A stretch of 25,591 nt of DNA from Caryophanales bacterium UBA4951 (GTDB taxonomy: Bacteria > Bacillota_I > Bacilli_A > RFN20 > CAG-826), in the NCBI GenBank assembly GCA_002397465.1, contig DHAP01000024.1, positions 1-25,591 on the forward strand, in the 5' to 3' direction. The translations under genes and the position numbers were made by a program. A model generated the notes under the pieces. That model worked only from the letters and a program-made list of their open reading frames with translations. It had not been told where the DNA came from and did no database searches. Shown in pieces: positions 13,733 through 20,634 of this stretch (position 1 is its first letter; each line of letters begins with the position of its first letter).

Positions 13733-15714
13733 TTGGACCTCCACTTTTCAAGAATCCGGCCTAAATCACGCGGACAAATTAACCAGCAAAGCAGCACCGT
13801 GAAGAGTGACAGAATAGACATAGAAGGAATGACTGAAAGCCATGAGAAAAGCGGGCTGAGGGACAAAAACCCTGAACAACCACCGAGGATTTGGCCATCG
13901 ATGACATTGGAAAACAACGTGAGGGATCCCCAACCGACTAGAAGGCCGAGAAGACATCCGGACAAACTTGAAATGGCCATCGTTGTAATGTTTCCGGCTA
14001 ATTGGCTTCGCCTCGAGGCGCCGACGAGACGCGCCATCGCCATTTTTCTTCTGTTGGCCAAGGAAAAAGCCAAAGGGAATATTAACGAAGAGCCGAGACC
14101 CAAGGCAAAGAAGACCCATGAAAGCCCACCCAGACTGTTGCTTAAAAAGTATTCAAACCAGTTAATATCCGTGAAGAAGAAAGACAGGGAACCATGTTCT
14201 CCCCAAGTGGTTTTCTGAGCAATTGTCCTTATAAGCGTTTCGCTCGCTATTGAAGATGAATAAGCGCTCCCATCAAAATTATGGATGAAGTATTGAGTAG
14301 TGTCGCCGGCACGTTCTTTCAAAAGAGAGCTTTCAAGGGCAAAAGCGCTTTCGATATAAAAGGCCGCCGACGGCTGACAATCATAGTCAGTGGTTTTGAT
14401 GTCTTGTTTTGCTGTTTCATAATTGGCATACCCGAATTCCGAAACTTGGTATACGCCCGATACCCGCAATGAGGGCTTTGAGGCAAAAGGAAATACTATA
14501 TATTCATCAAAAAGCGTTTTTGCCATGGCCGTCGTGTCTACGCCTTTGGCCTTGGCTGCATACGAAAGGACATACGGATACGAATAGGAAGAGATCAATA
14601 TTTGATCATTGGCCGTTGGGTAGTTCCCCATTGCCGCCCCGTCTTTGTCTTTGGCCAAAGTGATTCCGTGAGATATGAAATCAGCCTCATTCAGGAAATA
14701 AAAAACACCAGAGATCCGGTTTCCGACTTCAGAGTTGGCTGAACTTAAAAAATCATTGCTCACTCCTGAATAGCCAACCGAATACTCATCGGTAACAAAG
14801 AGGTCGGATGAAGGAAAAAGCGTTTCCTTTCCGCTTTCTAAAAGAATTCCCGGAGATGTTGAAACATAGTGCTGAGCGACACGACTTTCGACAGACGAAT
14901 CATAGCCATCGGTTGGATAGGCCGAGGCAAAGAAGGCTGTGCCCCCTCCAAGCAACAACGTGGAGAAGAAAACCAAGAGATAAAAGACGATATTCTTGCG
15001 GAAAGAACCCCAGGTATTCGACCACAAGGAAAAGTCGTGGCTTGGTCTCTTGCTGAGACTGGATGATTCGATAGAGGAAGAAACGTCTGCCTCCACCAGA
15101 CGCCCCGAGTCCATCTTAAGCGATCCTTGCGGATGGAGTGAATTGGTGTCCTCGTTCTCATGCGTTACAAAAACGACTAAGGATTTACGGGATATTTTCT
15201 CTAGGAGGGATAAGACGATTTTCTCGTTTTCAGGATCAAGATTTACACCGATCTCATCGGCCAAAAGAATGGCAGGATCCTTGAAAAGGGCTCTTGCAAA
15301 AGATAGGCGCGCCTTCTCGCCAGATGAGAGGTTTTCACCTTTCTCCTCAATAAGTTGGCCCAACCCCATTTCATCGAGAACCTGCCGCGCCTTAGGTTCG
15401 TCATTTGAGCCATAGGGAAAGAGAACGTTTTCGATGACCGTCATCTCATCGAAAACAACATAGTCTTGAGGAAGATAAGCCACATAACGGTAAGAATAAT
15501 CATCAGCGTTTTTGGAGGTGATTTCCTGACCGTCGAAAAGCAATCTTCCGTCATGTCTGGCGTCCGCGCCGGAAATAATTTTCAAAAGTGATGATTTTCC
15601 GGACCCGTTGGGTCCCGAGAGTAGGTACAAGCCTTTTGAAGGAAAGTCAAAACTCACGGAATCCAAGATCTGGTTCGAATTTATCGTTTTTGAAATAGAC
15701 TCAAGCTTAAGCAT
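13729..15714 (-). CDS. ABC transporter ATPase-permease fusion protein (MacB/FtsX-like)
   Basis: This 661-residue protein has a complete N-terminal ATPase: Walker A GPNGSGKSS (34-42), Q-loop YLPQD (Gln83), signature LSSGE (129-133), Walker B ILLADE (149-154) and H-loop His185. A linker leads to a transmembrane helix (about 238-262, FYLLVFFSTLLLGGGTAFFAS), a large extracytoplasmic domain of about 260 residues, and three C-terminal helices with the cytosolic loop ANRRKMAMARLVGASRRSQL that is characteristic of FtsX/MacB permeases. Such proteins usually act as dimers that couple cytosolic ATP hydrolysis to mechanical work outside. It overlaps the next, frameshifted paralogue by 4 nt, so the two were built to be expressed together, most likely as a heterodimer. 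No accessory HlyD-like protein or two-component system is adjacent. Substrate unknown. Confidence 0.9.
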   Translation of the reverse strand: MLKLESISKTINSNQILDSVSFDFPSKGLYLLSGPNGSGKSSLLKIISGADARHDGRLLFDGQEITSKNADDYSYRYVAYLPQDYVVFDEMTVIENVLFPYGSNDEPKARQVLDEMGLGQLIEEKGENLSSGEKARLSFARALFKDPAILLADEIGVNLDPENEKIVLSLLEKISRKSLVVFVTHENEDTNSLHPQGSLKMDSGRLVEADVSSSIESSSLSKRPSHDFSLWSNTWGSFRKNIVFYLLVFFSTLLLGGGTAFFASAYPTDGYDSSVESRVAQHYVSTSPGILLESGKETLFPSSDLFVTDEYSVGYSGVSNDFLSSANSEVGNRISGVFYFLNEADFISHGITLAKDKDGAAMGNYPTANDQILISSYSYPYVLSYAAKAKGVDTTAMAKTLFDEYIVFPFASKPSLRVSGVYQVSEFGYANYETAKQDIKTTDYDCQPSAAFYIESAFALESSLLKERAGDTTQYFIHNFDGSAYSSSIASETLIRTIAQKTTWGEHGSLSFFFTDINWFEYFLSNSLGGLSWVFFALGLGSSLIFPLAFSLANRRKMAMARLVGASRRSQLAGNITTMAISSLSGCLLGLLVGWGSLTLFSNVIDGQILGGCSGFLSLSPLFSWLSVIPSMSILSLFTVLLCWLICPRDLGRILEKWRSK

Positions 15715-16204
15715 TACTGTTTTTATGCGAAAGTCCTTGAGTAGAATTCTTCCGGGCCCTCATGTGAACAATGATACCCCGCGAACCATCAAGTGTCATT
15801 GCCTGTTGAACGGATTTTGGTGGCGGAACAGCAAAAGAACATCTAAGTTCTTTTCTAAAGGGCCGATGGGAGACGAATGATGTTTAAACCGTAACGGGCC
15901 CATGCCATAATAATTTATAGAGAAACTCCGAAGAAGCCGAACGAATATGGTACTCGAGTGGTTTCGATCCTTCTTCATCCTTGAACTTGTTGATCATTTC
16001 TTCGTTACTGACCAGGGGGCTCTTGATATGAAACTCAGCCATTTGAGAATCAGCATAACTTCAAAAGCCTCTTATGATGGGGCCCTTCGTTTACGTTTCC
16101 GCTTCTTCTTTCAGGAAGTCTATACGTTGATATTCTCTTTTGTTTGTCTTTTCCTTAGGAACAGCCTCACTATAAGCGACTCTCTTCCCTGAGTTTGGCG
16201 GGCT
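15715..16204. other. 490-nt intergenic region between divergent units
   Basis: The region lies between the minus-strand ABC genes and a plus-strand membrane protein. It has a weak hairpin AAAAGAAC / GTTCTTTT (15833-15854), three GGGCCC sites (near 15756, 15897 and 16081), a poor -10 (CATAAA, 15727-15722) seven bases before the ABC gene, and TATAAG near 16171. One open plus frame (15947-16192) is listed separately. I see no RNA gene or mobile element here. Confidence 0.4.
15947..16192 (+). CDS. Doubtful ORF in frame with the downstream membrane protein
   Basis: An 81-codon frame ends with TGA at 16190-16192 and is in the same frame as the membrane-protein gene that begins 12 nt later. Its C-terminal part (EVYTLIFSFVCLFL) is hydrophobic enough for a membrane segment and it uses the TTC/ATC codons common in the window. 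It has no Shine-Dalgarno and no motif I know. It may be the original N-terminus of the downstream gene cut off by a stop codon, or chance. Confidence 0.2.
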   Translation: MVLEWFRSFFILELVDHFFVTDQGALDMKLSHLRISITSKASYDGALRLRFRFFFQEVYTLIFSFVCLFLRNSLTISDSLP

Positions 16205-17002
16205 TTGTTCCTATTTGCCTTTTTCGTCATGGCCTTAGACTACGTTAAAGCGACGTCTGAGAACAAGAAACATCATCTTTGGGATGATAACTTACCCATA
16301 CTTGGCTTCTATTTGTCTCAAATCGCGATCATGGGATTGGCCTATGGTCTCAGCTTTATCTCAACAACCTGGGAAGAGAGTAAAGGCATCACCAGCTACT
16401 TCATGCTTTTGCCTTCGTTCGTGGTCTTTTCTTTATGGTTCATCGTCAGCTTCATTAAGAACTACTATGTCAGCAGCGTCGTTGAGTCCGTTGCCAGAAC
16501 CTATAAGCCATACTCCAAGAACAACAAGATAGACGTCTTTGTCTTTGATTCGAGCCTCATCAAAGAAAACTCGGAAGTTAAACTGTCCCAAGACTATTCG
16601 TCTTTATCGGTGGGTTTTCTCTTCTTGTTATGCGCCTCCACGAATCTATTTGGCTATGGCATGACCGTGATTGGCGACGTCCTTGAAAGCGTCTCGCTGA
16701 TCGGATTGGTCTTCAGCCTTCTATTGGTCGGATATTTCGGTGGGTATTTCTTTATGGACAGGAATTGGAAATATGTCCTTATGATCTGTCTCTCCTTATT
16801 AATCGCCGGAGCGTCCATAGTCTCCTCCATCTTCACCGTGGATGAGGAAACCGGCGTCTTGAATCCCGCTTATTTCTTCTTTGTCTATTTCCCCTTGGTA
16901 ATTTTCATCTTGGTCTTGACCATGAAGTCCTTGCCTCCCTACAAGACACCAAAGGAAGATTCTATTAATGGACGAGAGTCTCAAGAACATCCAATTGCCT
17001 GA
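16205..17002 (+). CDS. Polytopic membrane protein of unknown function
   Basis: This protein of up to 265 residues has about six to seven hydrophobic stretches: near 32-54 (ILGFYLSQIAIMGLAYGLSFI), 66-90 (YFMLLPSFVVFSLWFIVSFI), 133-158, 162-182 (SLIGLVFSLLLVGYFGGYFF), 190-212 and 224-242 (FFFVYFPLVIFILVLTM), with a charged cytosolic loop in the middle (RTYKPYSKNNKIDVF) and a charged C-terminus. I do not recognise a family. The start is uncertain: TTG at 16205 adds a short hydrophobic leader, while ATG at 16229 (MALDYVKATSENKKHH) is equally possible; neither has a clear Shine-Dalgarno. The same frame is open upstream as far as a single TGA at 16190. It stands alone, followed by the aldolase promoter. 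Confidence 0.7.
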   Translation: MFLFAFFVMALDYVKATSENKKHHLWDDNLPILGFYLSQIAIMGLAYGLSFISTTWEESKGITSYFMLLPSFVVFSLWFIVSFIKNYYVSSVVESVARTYKPYSKNNKIDVFVFDSSLIKENSEVKLSQDYSSLSVGFLFLLCASTNLFGYGMTVIGDVLESVSLIGLVFSLLLVGYFGGYFFMDRNWKYVLMICLSLLIAGASIVSSIFTVDEETGVLNPAYFFFVYFPLVIFILVLTMKSLPPYKTPKEDSINGRESQEHPIA

Positions 17003-17125
17003 TAATCTAGCCTCCATCGGATAAAATATCCATTACACGGTTGATGTTCTTTTGTGTCTCTTTAGGACGATACTTATCTAAAGAAAGCCATTTCTTCGAC
17101 TAGGGGAGCCGTCTATCCATCCTCT

Positions 17126-17134
17126 TGCTATAAT
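17126..17134 (+). promoter_or_regulatory. Extended -10 promoter of the aldolase gene
   Basis: TGC followed by TATAAT (17129-17134) is a perfect extended -10 element, which explains the lack of a recognisable -35. Start would be near 17141, leaving a short leader; AGGGG (about 17139-17143) is a poorly placed ribosome site. Confidence 0.65.
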
Positions 17135-17153
17135 AAGCAGGGGAAAAACAAAC

Positions 17154-17789
17154 ATGAAATTATTTATCGACACCGCAAACATCGAAGACATCCGTGAAAT
17201 GGCCAGCTATGGCATTGTGGCCGGAGTGACCACCAATCCATCGCTTATCGCCAGAGAAGGCCGCAAATTAGAGGACGTCATCAAAGAGATCGTCTCTTTG
17301 GTCAATGGCCCGATCTCAGCCGAGGTCACCGAAGGAAAATGCGAGGACATGGTCGCTGAGGCCCGTGTCCTAGTTAAGATCCACAAGAACATCGTCATCA
17401 AGCTTCCGATGACTTGGGATGGCATCAAAGCCTGCAAGATCCTTACCGACGAAGGCATCAAGACCAACGTCACCCTTTGCTTCTCCGTCTCTCAGGCCGT
17501 CTTGGCCATGGAAGCCGGAGCCACCTACGTCTCGCCTTTCATGGGAAGGCTTGACGATGCCGGCATGGACAGCGAAAGACTCATTGAGGACATCGCCACC
17601 GTCCGTGATAACTTCGGATACAAGACCCAGATCATCTCGGCCTCCATCAGAAGCCTCCATCACATCGAAGTGGCCGCTTTGGCGGGCAGCGATGTCGCGA
17701 CTATCCCTTATGCCGTCTTCAAGAAGATGATCGAGCACCCACTTACCACCGCGGGGCTTAAGATCTTCGCCGACGCCGCCAAGAAATAG
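17154..17789 (+). CDS. Transaldolase / fructose-6-phosphate aldolase (TalC/Fsa family)
   Basis: This 211-residue class I aldolase has the TalC/Fsa length (about 210-220). It starts MKLFIDTANIEDIREMASYG, contains the phosphate-binding TTNPSL, the Schiff-base lysine in NIVIKLPMT (Lys83), NVTLCFSVSQA and the late IISASIRSLHHIEVAALAGSDVATIPY segment. The family either transfers dihydroxyacetone units in the non-oxidative pentose phosphate pathway or cleaves fructose-6-phosphate. The two activities cannot be separated reliably from sequence; short Firmicutes members are usually transaldolases. It is a single-gene unit with its own promoter and a terminator shared with tdk. Confidence 0.94.
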   Translation: MKLFIDTANIEDIREMASYGIVAGVTTNPSLIAREGRKLEDVIKEIVSLVNGPISAEVTEGKCEDMVAEARVLVKIHKNIVIKLPMTWDGIKACKILTDEGIKTNVTLCFSVSQAVLAMEAGATYVSPFMGRLDDAGMDSERLIEDIATVRDNFGYKTQIISASIRSLHHIEVAALAGSDVATIPYAVFKKMIEHPLTTAGLKIFADAAKK

Positions 17790-17808
17790 CCGATAGACAA
17801 CCGATAGC

Positions 17809-17838
17809 AAAAAGCACTTCGCGATTGAAGTGCTTTTT
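17809..17838. terminator. Bidirectional terminator between aldolase and tdk
   Basis: AAAAAGCACTTC (17809-17820) pairs perfectly with GAAGTGCTTTTT (17827-17838) around a 6-nt loop. The A and T ends supply a U tract in both directions for these convergent genes. Confidence 0.92.
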
Positions 17839-17844
17839 ATGTGT

Positions 17845-18423
17845 TTATTTATCGCGTAATTCGTGGCAGTGCCGGCATCTTGGCTCATAGGCTTCGCTGG
17901 CGCCAACTAAGACCACGGGGTCATTCTTGGAGGCCGGCACTCCATTGACGATTCTTTGGGTCATGGTGGCGGGGGCTCCGCATTTGACGCAGACGGCGGT
18001 CAACTTGCTGACGAACTCGGCTTTGCATAATAACGAGGCCATGATGGGGAAGGGCTCGCCTTTGAAGTCGGTGTCTAGACCGGCGACGATGACCCTGATT
18101 CCTTTGTCCGCGAGCGTATCAAGGATGGGGACTATCTCCTCATCTAGGAACTGGACCTCATCGATGGCGATGACCTCGGTTTTGTCATCGACGTAAGAGA
18201 GGACCTCGCGCGCATTCTTTATAGGTATGCATTTGGCTTTGTTGTGGAGGTGGCTTTCGACGTTACCCTCCGAGTAGCGGTTATCGATGTCGGGCTTGAA
18301 GACGAGATACTTTTTGTGGGCGTAGTCCAAGCGGCGGAGGCGGCGGATCAGCTCTTCGCTTTTGCCGGCGAACATCGGCCCGGTGATCACTTCGATCCAG
18401 CCCGGTTCTTTATAGTTTTCCAT
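17845..18423 (-). CDS. tdk: Thymidine kinase
   Basis: This 192-residue type II thymidine kinase phosphorylates thymidine to dTMP in the salvage pathway. Walker A is GPMFAGKS (15-22), the catalytic region is IDEVQF with Glu89, the lasso/substrate region is AVCVKCGAPATMTQRI, and a structural zinc site is formed by Cys145, Cys148, Cys183 and Cys186 (CVKC and CRHC). Length matches the family. It is preceded by a leaderless-type promoter and ends at the terminator shared with the aldolase gene. Confidence 0.97.
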   Translation of the reverse strand: MENYKEPGWIEVITGPMFAGKSEELIRRLRRLDYAHKKYLVFKPDIDNRYSEGNVESHLHNKAKCIPIKNAREVLSYVDDKTEVIAIDEVQFLDEEIVPILDTLADKGIRVIVAGLDTDFKGEPFPIMASLLCKAEFVSKLTAVCVKCGAPATMTQRIVNGVPASKNDPVVLVGASEAYEPRCRHCHELRDK

Positions 18424-18432
18424 GTCGCTCTA

Positions 18433-18460
18433 ATTCTAGAGAAGGATAGGATTCTTTCAA
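18433..18460 (-). promoter_or_regulatory. tdk promoter, leaderless layout
   Basis: On the minus strand TTGAAA (18460-18455), a 16-nt spacer and TAGAAT (18438-18433) precede the tdk ATG by 9 nt. The spacer between the -10 box and ATG (TAGAGCGAC) has no Shine-Dalgarno. Confidence 0.65.
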
Positions 18461-18492
18461 TCTTTTCATTGAAAATCATCAGCCAAGAAAGG

Positions 18493-18525
18493 AAAACGCC
18501 GCCCCTTCACTAATCGGGGGCGGCG
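18493..18525 (-). terminator. eno terminator
   Basis: On the minus strand CGCCGCCCC (18525-18517) and GGGGCGGCG (18505-18497) form a 9-bp all-GC stem around an 11-nt loop, followed by TTTTCC. It lies 24 nt after the eno stop. Confidence 0.88.
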
Positions 18526-18548
18526 CATAAATAAGAGAGACTTCTCTT

Positions 18549-19847
18549 TTATTTCCTGAGGTTGTAGAAGGCGTCGAGTCTAGGATACTGGGCTTCATCG
18601 CCAAGCTGTTCTTCGATGCGGAGCAACTGGTTGTATTTGCAGATACGATCGGTGCGGCTCATGGAACCAGTCTTGATCTGTCCGGCGTTGAGGGCCACGA
18701 CAAGATCAGCGATTGTGGTGTCTTCAGTCTCGCCAGAGCGGTGGCTGACGACGCAGGTCCAACCATTCCTCATGGCCATTTCGCAGGTGTCTAAGGTTTC
18801 GGTCAAAGTGCCGATTTGGTTGAGCTTGATAAGGACGGAGTTGGAGCAGCCCATCTCGATGCCCTTCTTGACGTAGAGCTTGTTGGTGACGAAGAGGTCG
18901 TCTCCGACGAGCTGGACTTTCTTTCCAAGGCGATCGGTAAGCTTCTTCCAGCCTTCCCAATCGTTCTCGGCAAGGGCGTCTTCGACGGTGATAAGCGGAT
19001 ATTTCTCAACGAAGGAGGCGATCATGTCGATCATCTGCTCGCTGGTGAGCTCTCCGCCATGGCTTCTCTTAAGCTCGTATTTGTGGGTCTCGGCATTGTA
19101 GAACTCGCTGGAAGCAAGGTCCATGCCAAGCATGATGTCTTTGCCCGGGACATATCCGGCGGCCTTGATGGCCTCGACCAAGACTTCAAGAGGCTCTTCG
19201 TTGCTCTTCAAGCCATTCGGGGCGAATCCGCCCTCATCGCCGACGGCGGTGATGTCTTTGCGGTCTTTGAAGATCTTTCTTAAGGCGGCGAAGGTCTCGG
19301 CGCCCATCTCAATGGCCTCGTGGAAGCTCTTGGCTCCGACTGGCATGATCATATATTCCTGGAAGTCGACGGAAGAATCAGCGTGCTTGCCGCCATTGAT
19401 GACGTTCATCATCGGGACAGGAAGCTTTTTGGCGTTTGGTCCGCCGATGTAGCGATAAAGCGGGAGGCCGAGATAGTCAGCCGCGGCTTTGGCGCAGGCA
19501 AGCGAAACGCCCAACATGGCGTTGGCGCCCAAGTTGCACTTGGTGGGGGTTCCATCAAGCTCGATCATGGTGTCGTCGATCTTGGCTTGCTCAAGCACGT
19601 TGAAGCCGATGATCTTCGGAGCGATGATCTCGTTGACGTTCTTAACGGCTTTGAGAACACCTTTTCCGCCGAAGACTTTCTTGTCTCCGTCACGAAGCTC
19701 GAGGGCTTCTCTTTCGCCAGTGGAAGCGCCTGAAGGAACGGCAGCGCGTCCAAAAGCGCCCGATTCTGTGGTCACTTCGACTTCGACGGTGGGGTTGCCA
19801 CGGGAGTCGATGATCTGACGGGCGTGAACTGATTCGATAATTGGCAT
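18549..19847 (-). CDS. eno: Enolase
   Basis: This 432-residue glycolytic enzyme converts 2-phosphoglycerate to phosphoenolpyruvate. It starts MPIIESVHARQIIDSRGNPTVEVEV and has the substrate loop VPSGASTGEREALELRD, the GDEGGFAPN motif (203-211), the metal residues in MDLASSEF and LITVEDALAENDWEGW, GDDLFVTN, and SHRSGETEDT with the final GQIKTGSMSRTDRICKYNQLLRIEEQL. Length is normal. The Shine-Dalgarno AAAAGGAG (19866-19859 on the minus strand) sets the ATG. It is a stand-alone unit, with an operator-like palindrome in its leader and its own terminator. Confidence 0.98.
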   Translation of the reverse strand: MPIIESVHARQIIDSRGNPTVEVEVTTESGAFGRAAVPSGASTGEREALELRDGDKKVFGGKGVLKAVKNVNEIIAPKIIGFNVLEQAKIDDTMIELDGTPTKCNLGANAMLGVSLACAKAAADYLGLPLYRYIGGPNAKKLPVPMMNVINGGKHADSSVDFQEYMIMPVGAKSFHEAIEMGAETFAALRKIFKDRKDITAVGDEGGFAPNGLKSNEEPLEVLVEAIKAAGYVPGKDIMLGMDLASSEFYNAETHKYELKRSHGGELTSEQMIDMIASFVEKYPLITVEDALAENDWEGWKKLTDRLGKKVQLVGDDLFVTNKLYVKKGIEMGCSNSVLIKLNQIGTLTETLDTCEMAMRNGWTCVVSHRSGETEDTTIADLVVALNAGQIKTGSMSRTDRICKYNQLLRIEEQLGDEAQYPRLDAFYNLRK

Positions 19848-19877
19848 GTTTGTTTATTCTCCTTTTCTAGGTAAACA

Positions 19878-19928
19878 TGCTTACTAAGTAAGCACATAGA
19901 TTATAGGACATAGAAGTTTTAGTGCCCA
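19878..19928 (-). promoter_or_regulatory. eno promoter with palindromic operator-like site
   Basis: On the minus strand TGGGCA (19928-19923), a 17-nt spacer and a perfect TATAAT (19905-19900) predict a start near 19893. Exactly there lies TGCTTAC-TAA-GTAAGCA (19878-19894), perfect 7-bp arms with a 3-nt centre. A protein bound here would block initiation; as RNA it could also be a small 5' hairpin. The regulator is not known. Confidence 0.6.
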
Positions 19929-20078
19929 CAAAAAGTAGTGGATTACCGATTTGACGGATTAAAAAACTCATTATTCATAGAAAAAAGGTTTCAATAGGAA
20001 ACCAGCGACCGACCGATGACGTCTACTTAATAAGGAATAAAAGGTGCGCACGCATGGTCAAATTCACTGCTCATCAAG

Positions 20079-20092
20079 GGAAAGCGTTGTTA
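20079..20092. promoter_or_regulatory. cre-like site 1
   Basis: GGAAAGCGTTGTTA matches the catabolite-responsive element pattern TGWAANCGNTNWCA at all but two of its positions. CcpA or another LacI-family regulator would bind. It is far upstream of the importer gene, so weaker evidence than site 3. Confidence 0.3.
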
Positions 20093-20252
20093 AGAAAGAA
20101 AAGATCGTTAAGAAACCAAAAAGAGGTTTGTGAGGTATGAGAGGAAACAAAAATACGAAAAATCTATAAACAATCCTCAAAACTATGATATAAAAATATG
20201 CAAAAATCTAATGTAGGTAAGGCCTTTCAAAAATTACTAAAGCAAAGAGAAA

Positions 20253-20266
20253 TGAAAACGCTTACG
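20253..20266. promoter_or_regulatory. cre-like site 2
   Basis: TGAAAACGCTTACG matches the pattern TGWAANCGNTNWCA at every position except the last. It overlaps the first arm of the stem at 20255-20280. Confidence 0.45.
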
Positions 20267-20503
20267 CGTGCGCGCGTTTTTCCTTATATTTATAGTGTAT
20301 TTTGCAATTATTAAGATGTTTTTGTTGATACTAAAATCTAAACAAAGTTTGAAACATTTCGAATGCACCTAACGAAAAATGTAGTACCGTTCGCACGAAC
20401 CATATTTCGCAAATCAACGCTTCTTAATATTTTTACATATTGACTCAAAACCCTTTGCTCATAGTGCATTTGCTTATTTTTAGGGATATAGGACCTTAGA
20501 TTT

Positions 20504-20509
20504 TATAGT
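20504..20509 (+). promoter_or_regulatory. Possible -10 box of the sugar importer operon
   Basis: TATAGT lies 7 nt before the operator-like palindrome at 20516. Start would be near 20516, giving a leader of about 119 nt. No good -35 is visible at 16-18 nt, which fits an activated or weak promoter. Confidence 0.4.
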
Positions 20510-20515
20510 TGCGTA

Positions 20516-20546
20516 TGAAAGCGCTTTGAACTAGCGCTTTGAACTA
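20516..20546. promoter_or_regulatory. Operator array: cre-like palindrome plus 13-bp tandem repeat
   Basis: TGAAAGCGCTTTGA (20516-20529) contains the perfect palindrome AAAGCGCTTT and fits CcpA/LacI-family operators. GCGCTTTGAACTA then occurs twice in perfect tandem (20521-20533, 20534-20546), giving a second half-site AGCGCTTTG 13 bp on. The site lies right after the probable -10 box, so binding should repress the importer operon. Confidence 0.6.
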
Positions 20547-20563
20547 AAGTAATTTGGTCAAGA

Positions 20564-20588
20564 GGAATCGTGCATAGGGACAGATTCC
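20564..20588 (+). promoter_or_regulatory. Leader stem-loop of the sugar importer mRNA
   Basis: GGAATC (20564-20569) pairs with GATTCC (20583-20588) around a 13-nt loop in the predicted leader, 30 nt before the strong ribosome site AAGGAGG (20618-20624). There is no U run, so it is not a terminator. Confidence 0.35.
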
Positions 20589-20634
20589 AATTCGACACGT
20601 TTCATTTTCAACCTAATAAGGAGGAATTAAGAAA

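Larger units (their letters stand above)
19929..20503. other. AT-rich intergenic region upstream of the sugar importer
   Basis: This 575-nt stretch is clearly richer in AT than any gene around it and holds no convincing gene. Short frames of 28 and 38 codons (20054-20140, 20198-20314) encode basic peptides discussed under findings. It contains two CcpA/LacI-like sites (20079, 20253), a 14-nt alternating purine-pyrimidine run ACGCGTGCGCGCGT (20264-20277), and a terminator-like stem AAAACGC / GCGTTTT with T tail (20255-20282). Confidence 0.5.

Noticed and set aside
15796..15978. Transposase-like fragment on the minus strand
   Set aside because: Some residues looked reminiscent, but no catalytic motif, terminal inverted repeats or target duplication could be found.
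16190..16192. UGA read as tryptophan (mycoplasma code)
   Set aside because: dnaB, walJ and the pentapeptide gene all end at UGA at the expected family length, and no conserved Trp in the window is encoded by TGA.
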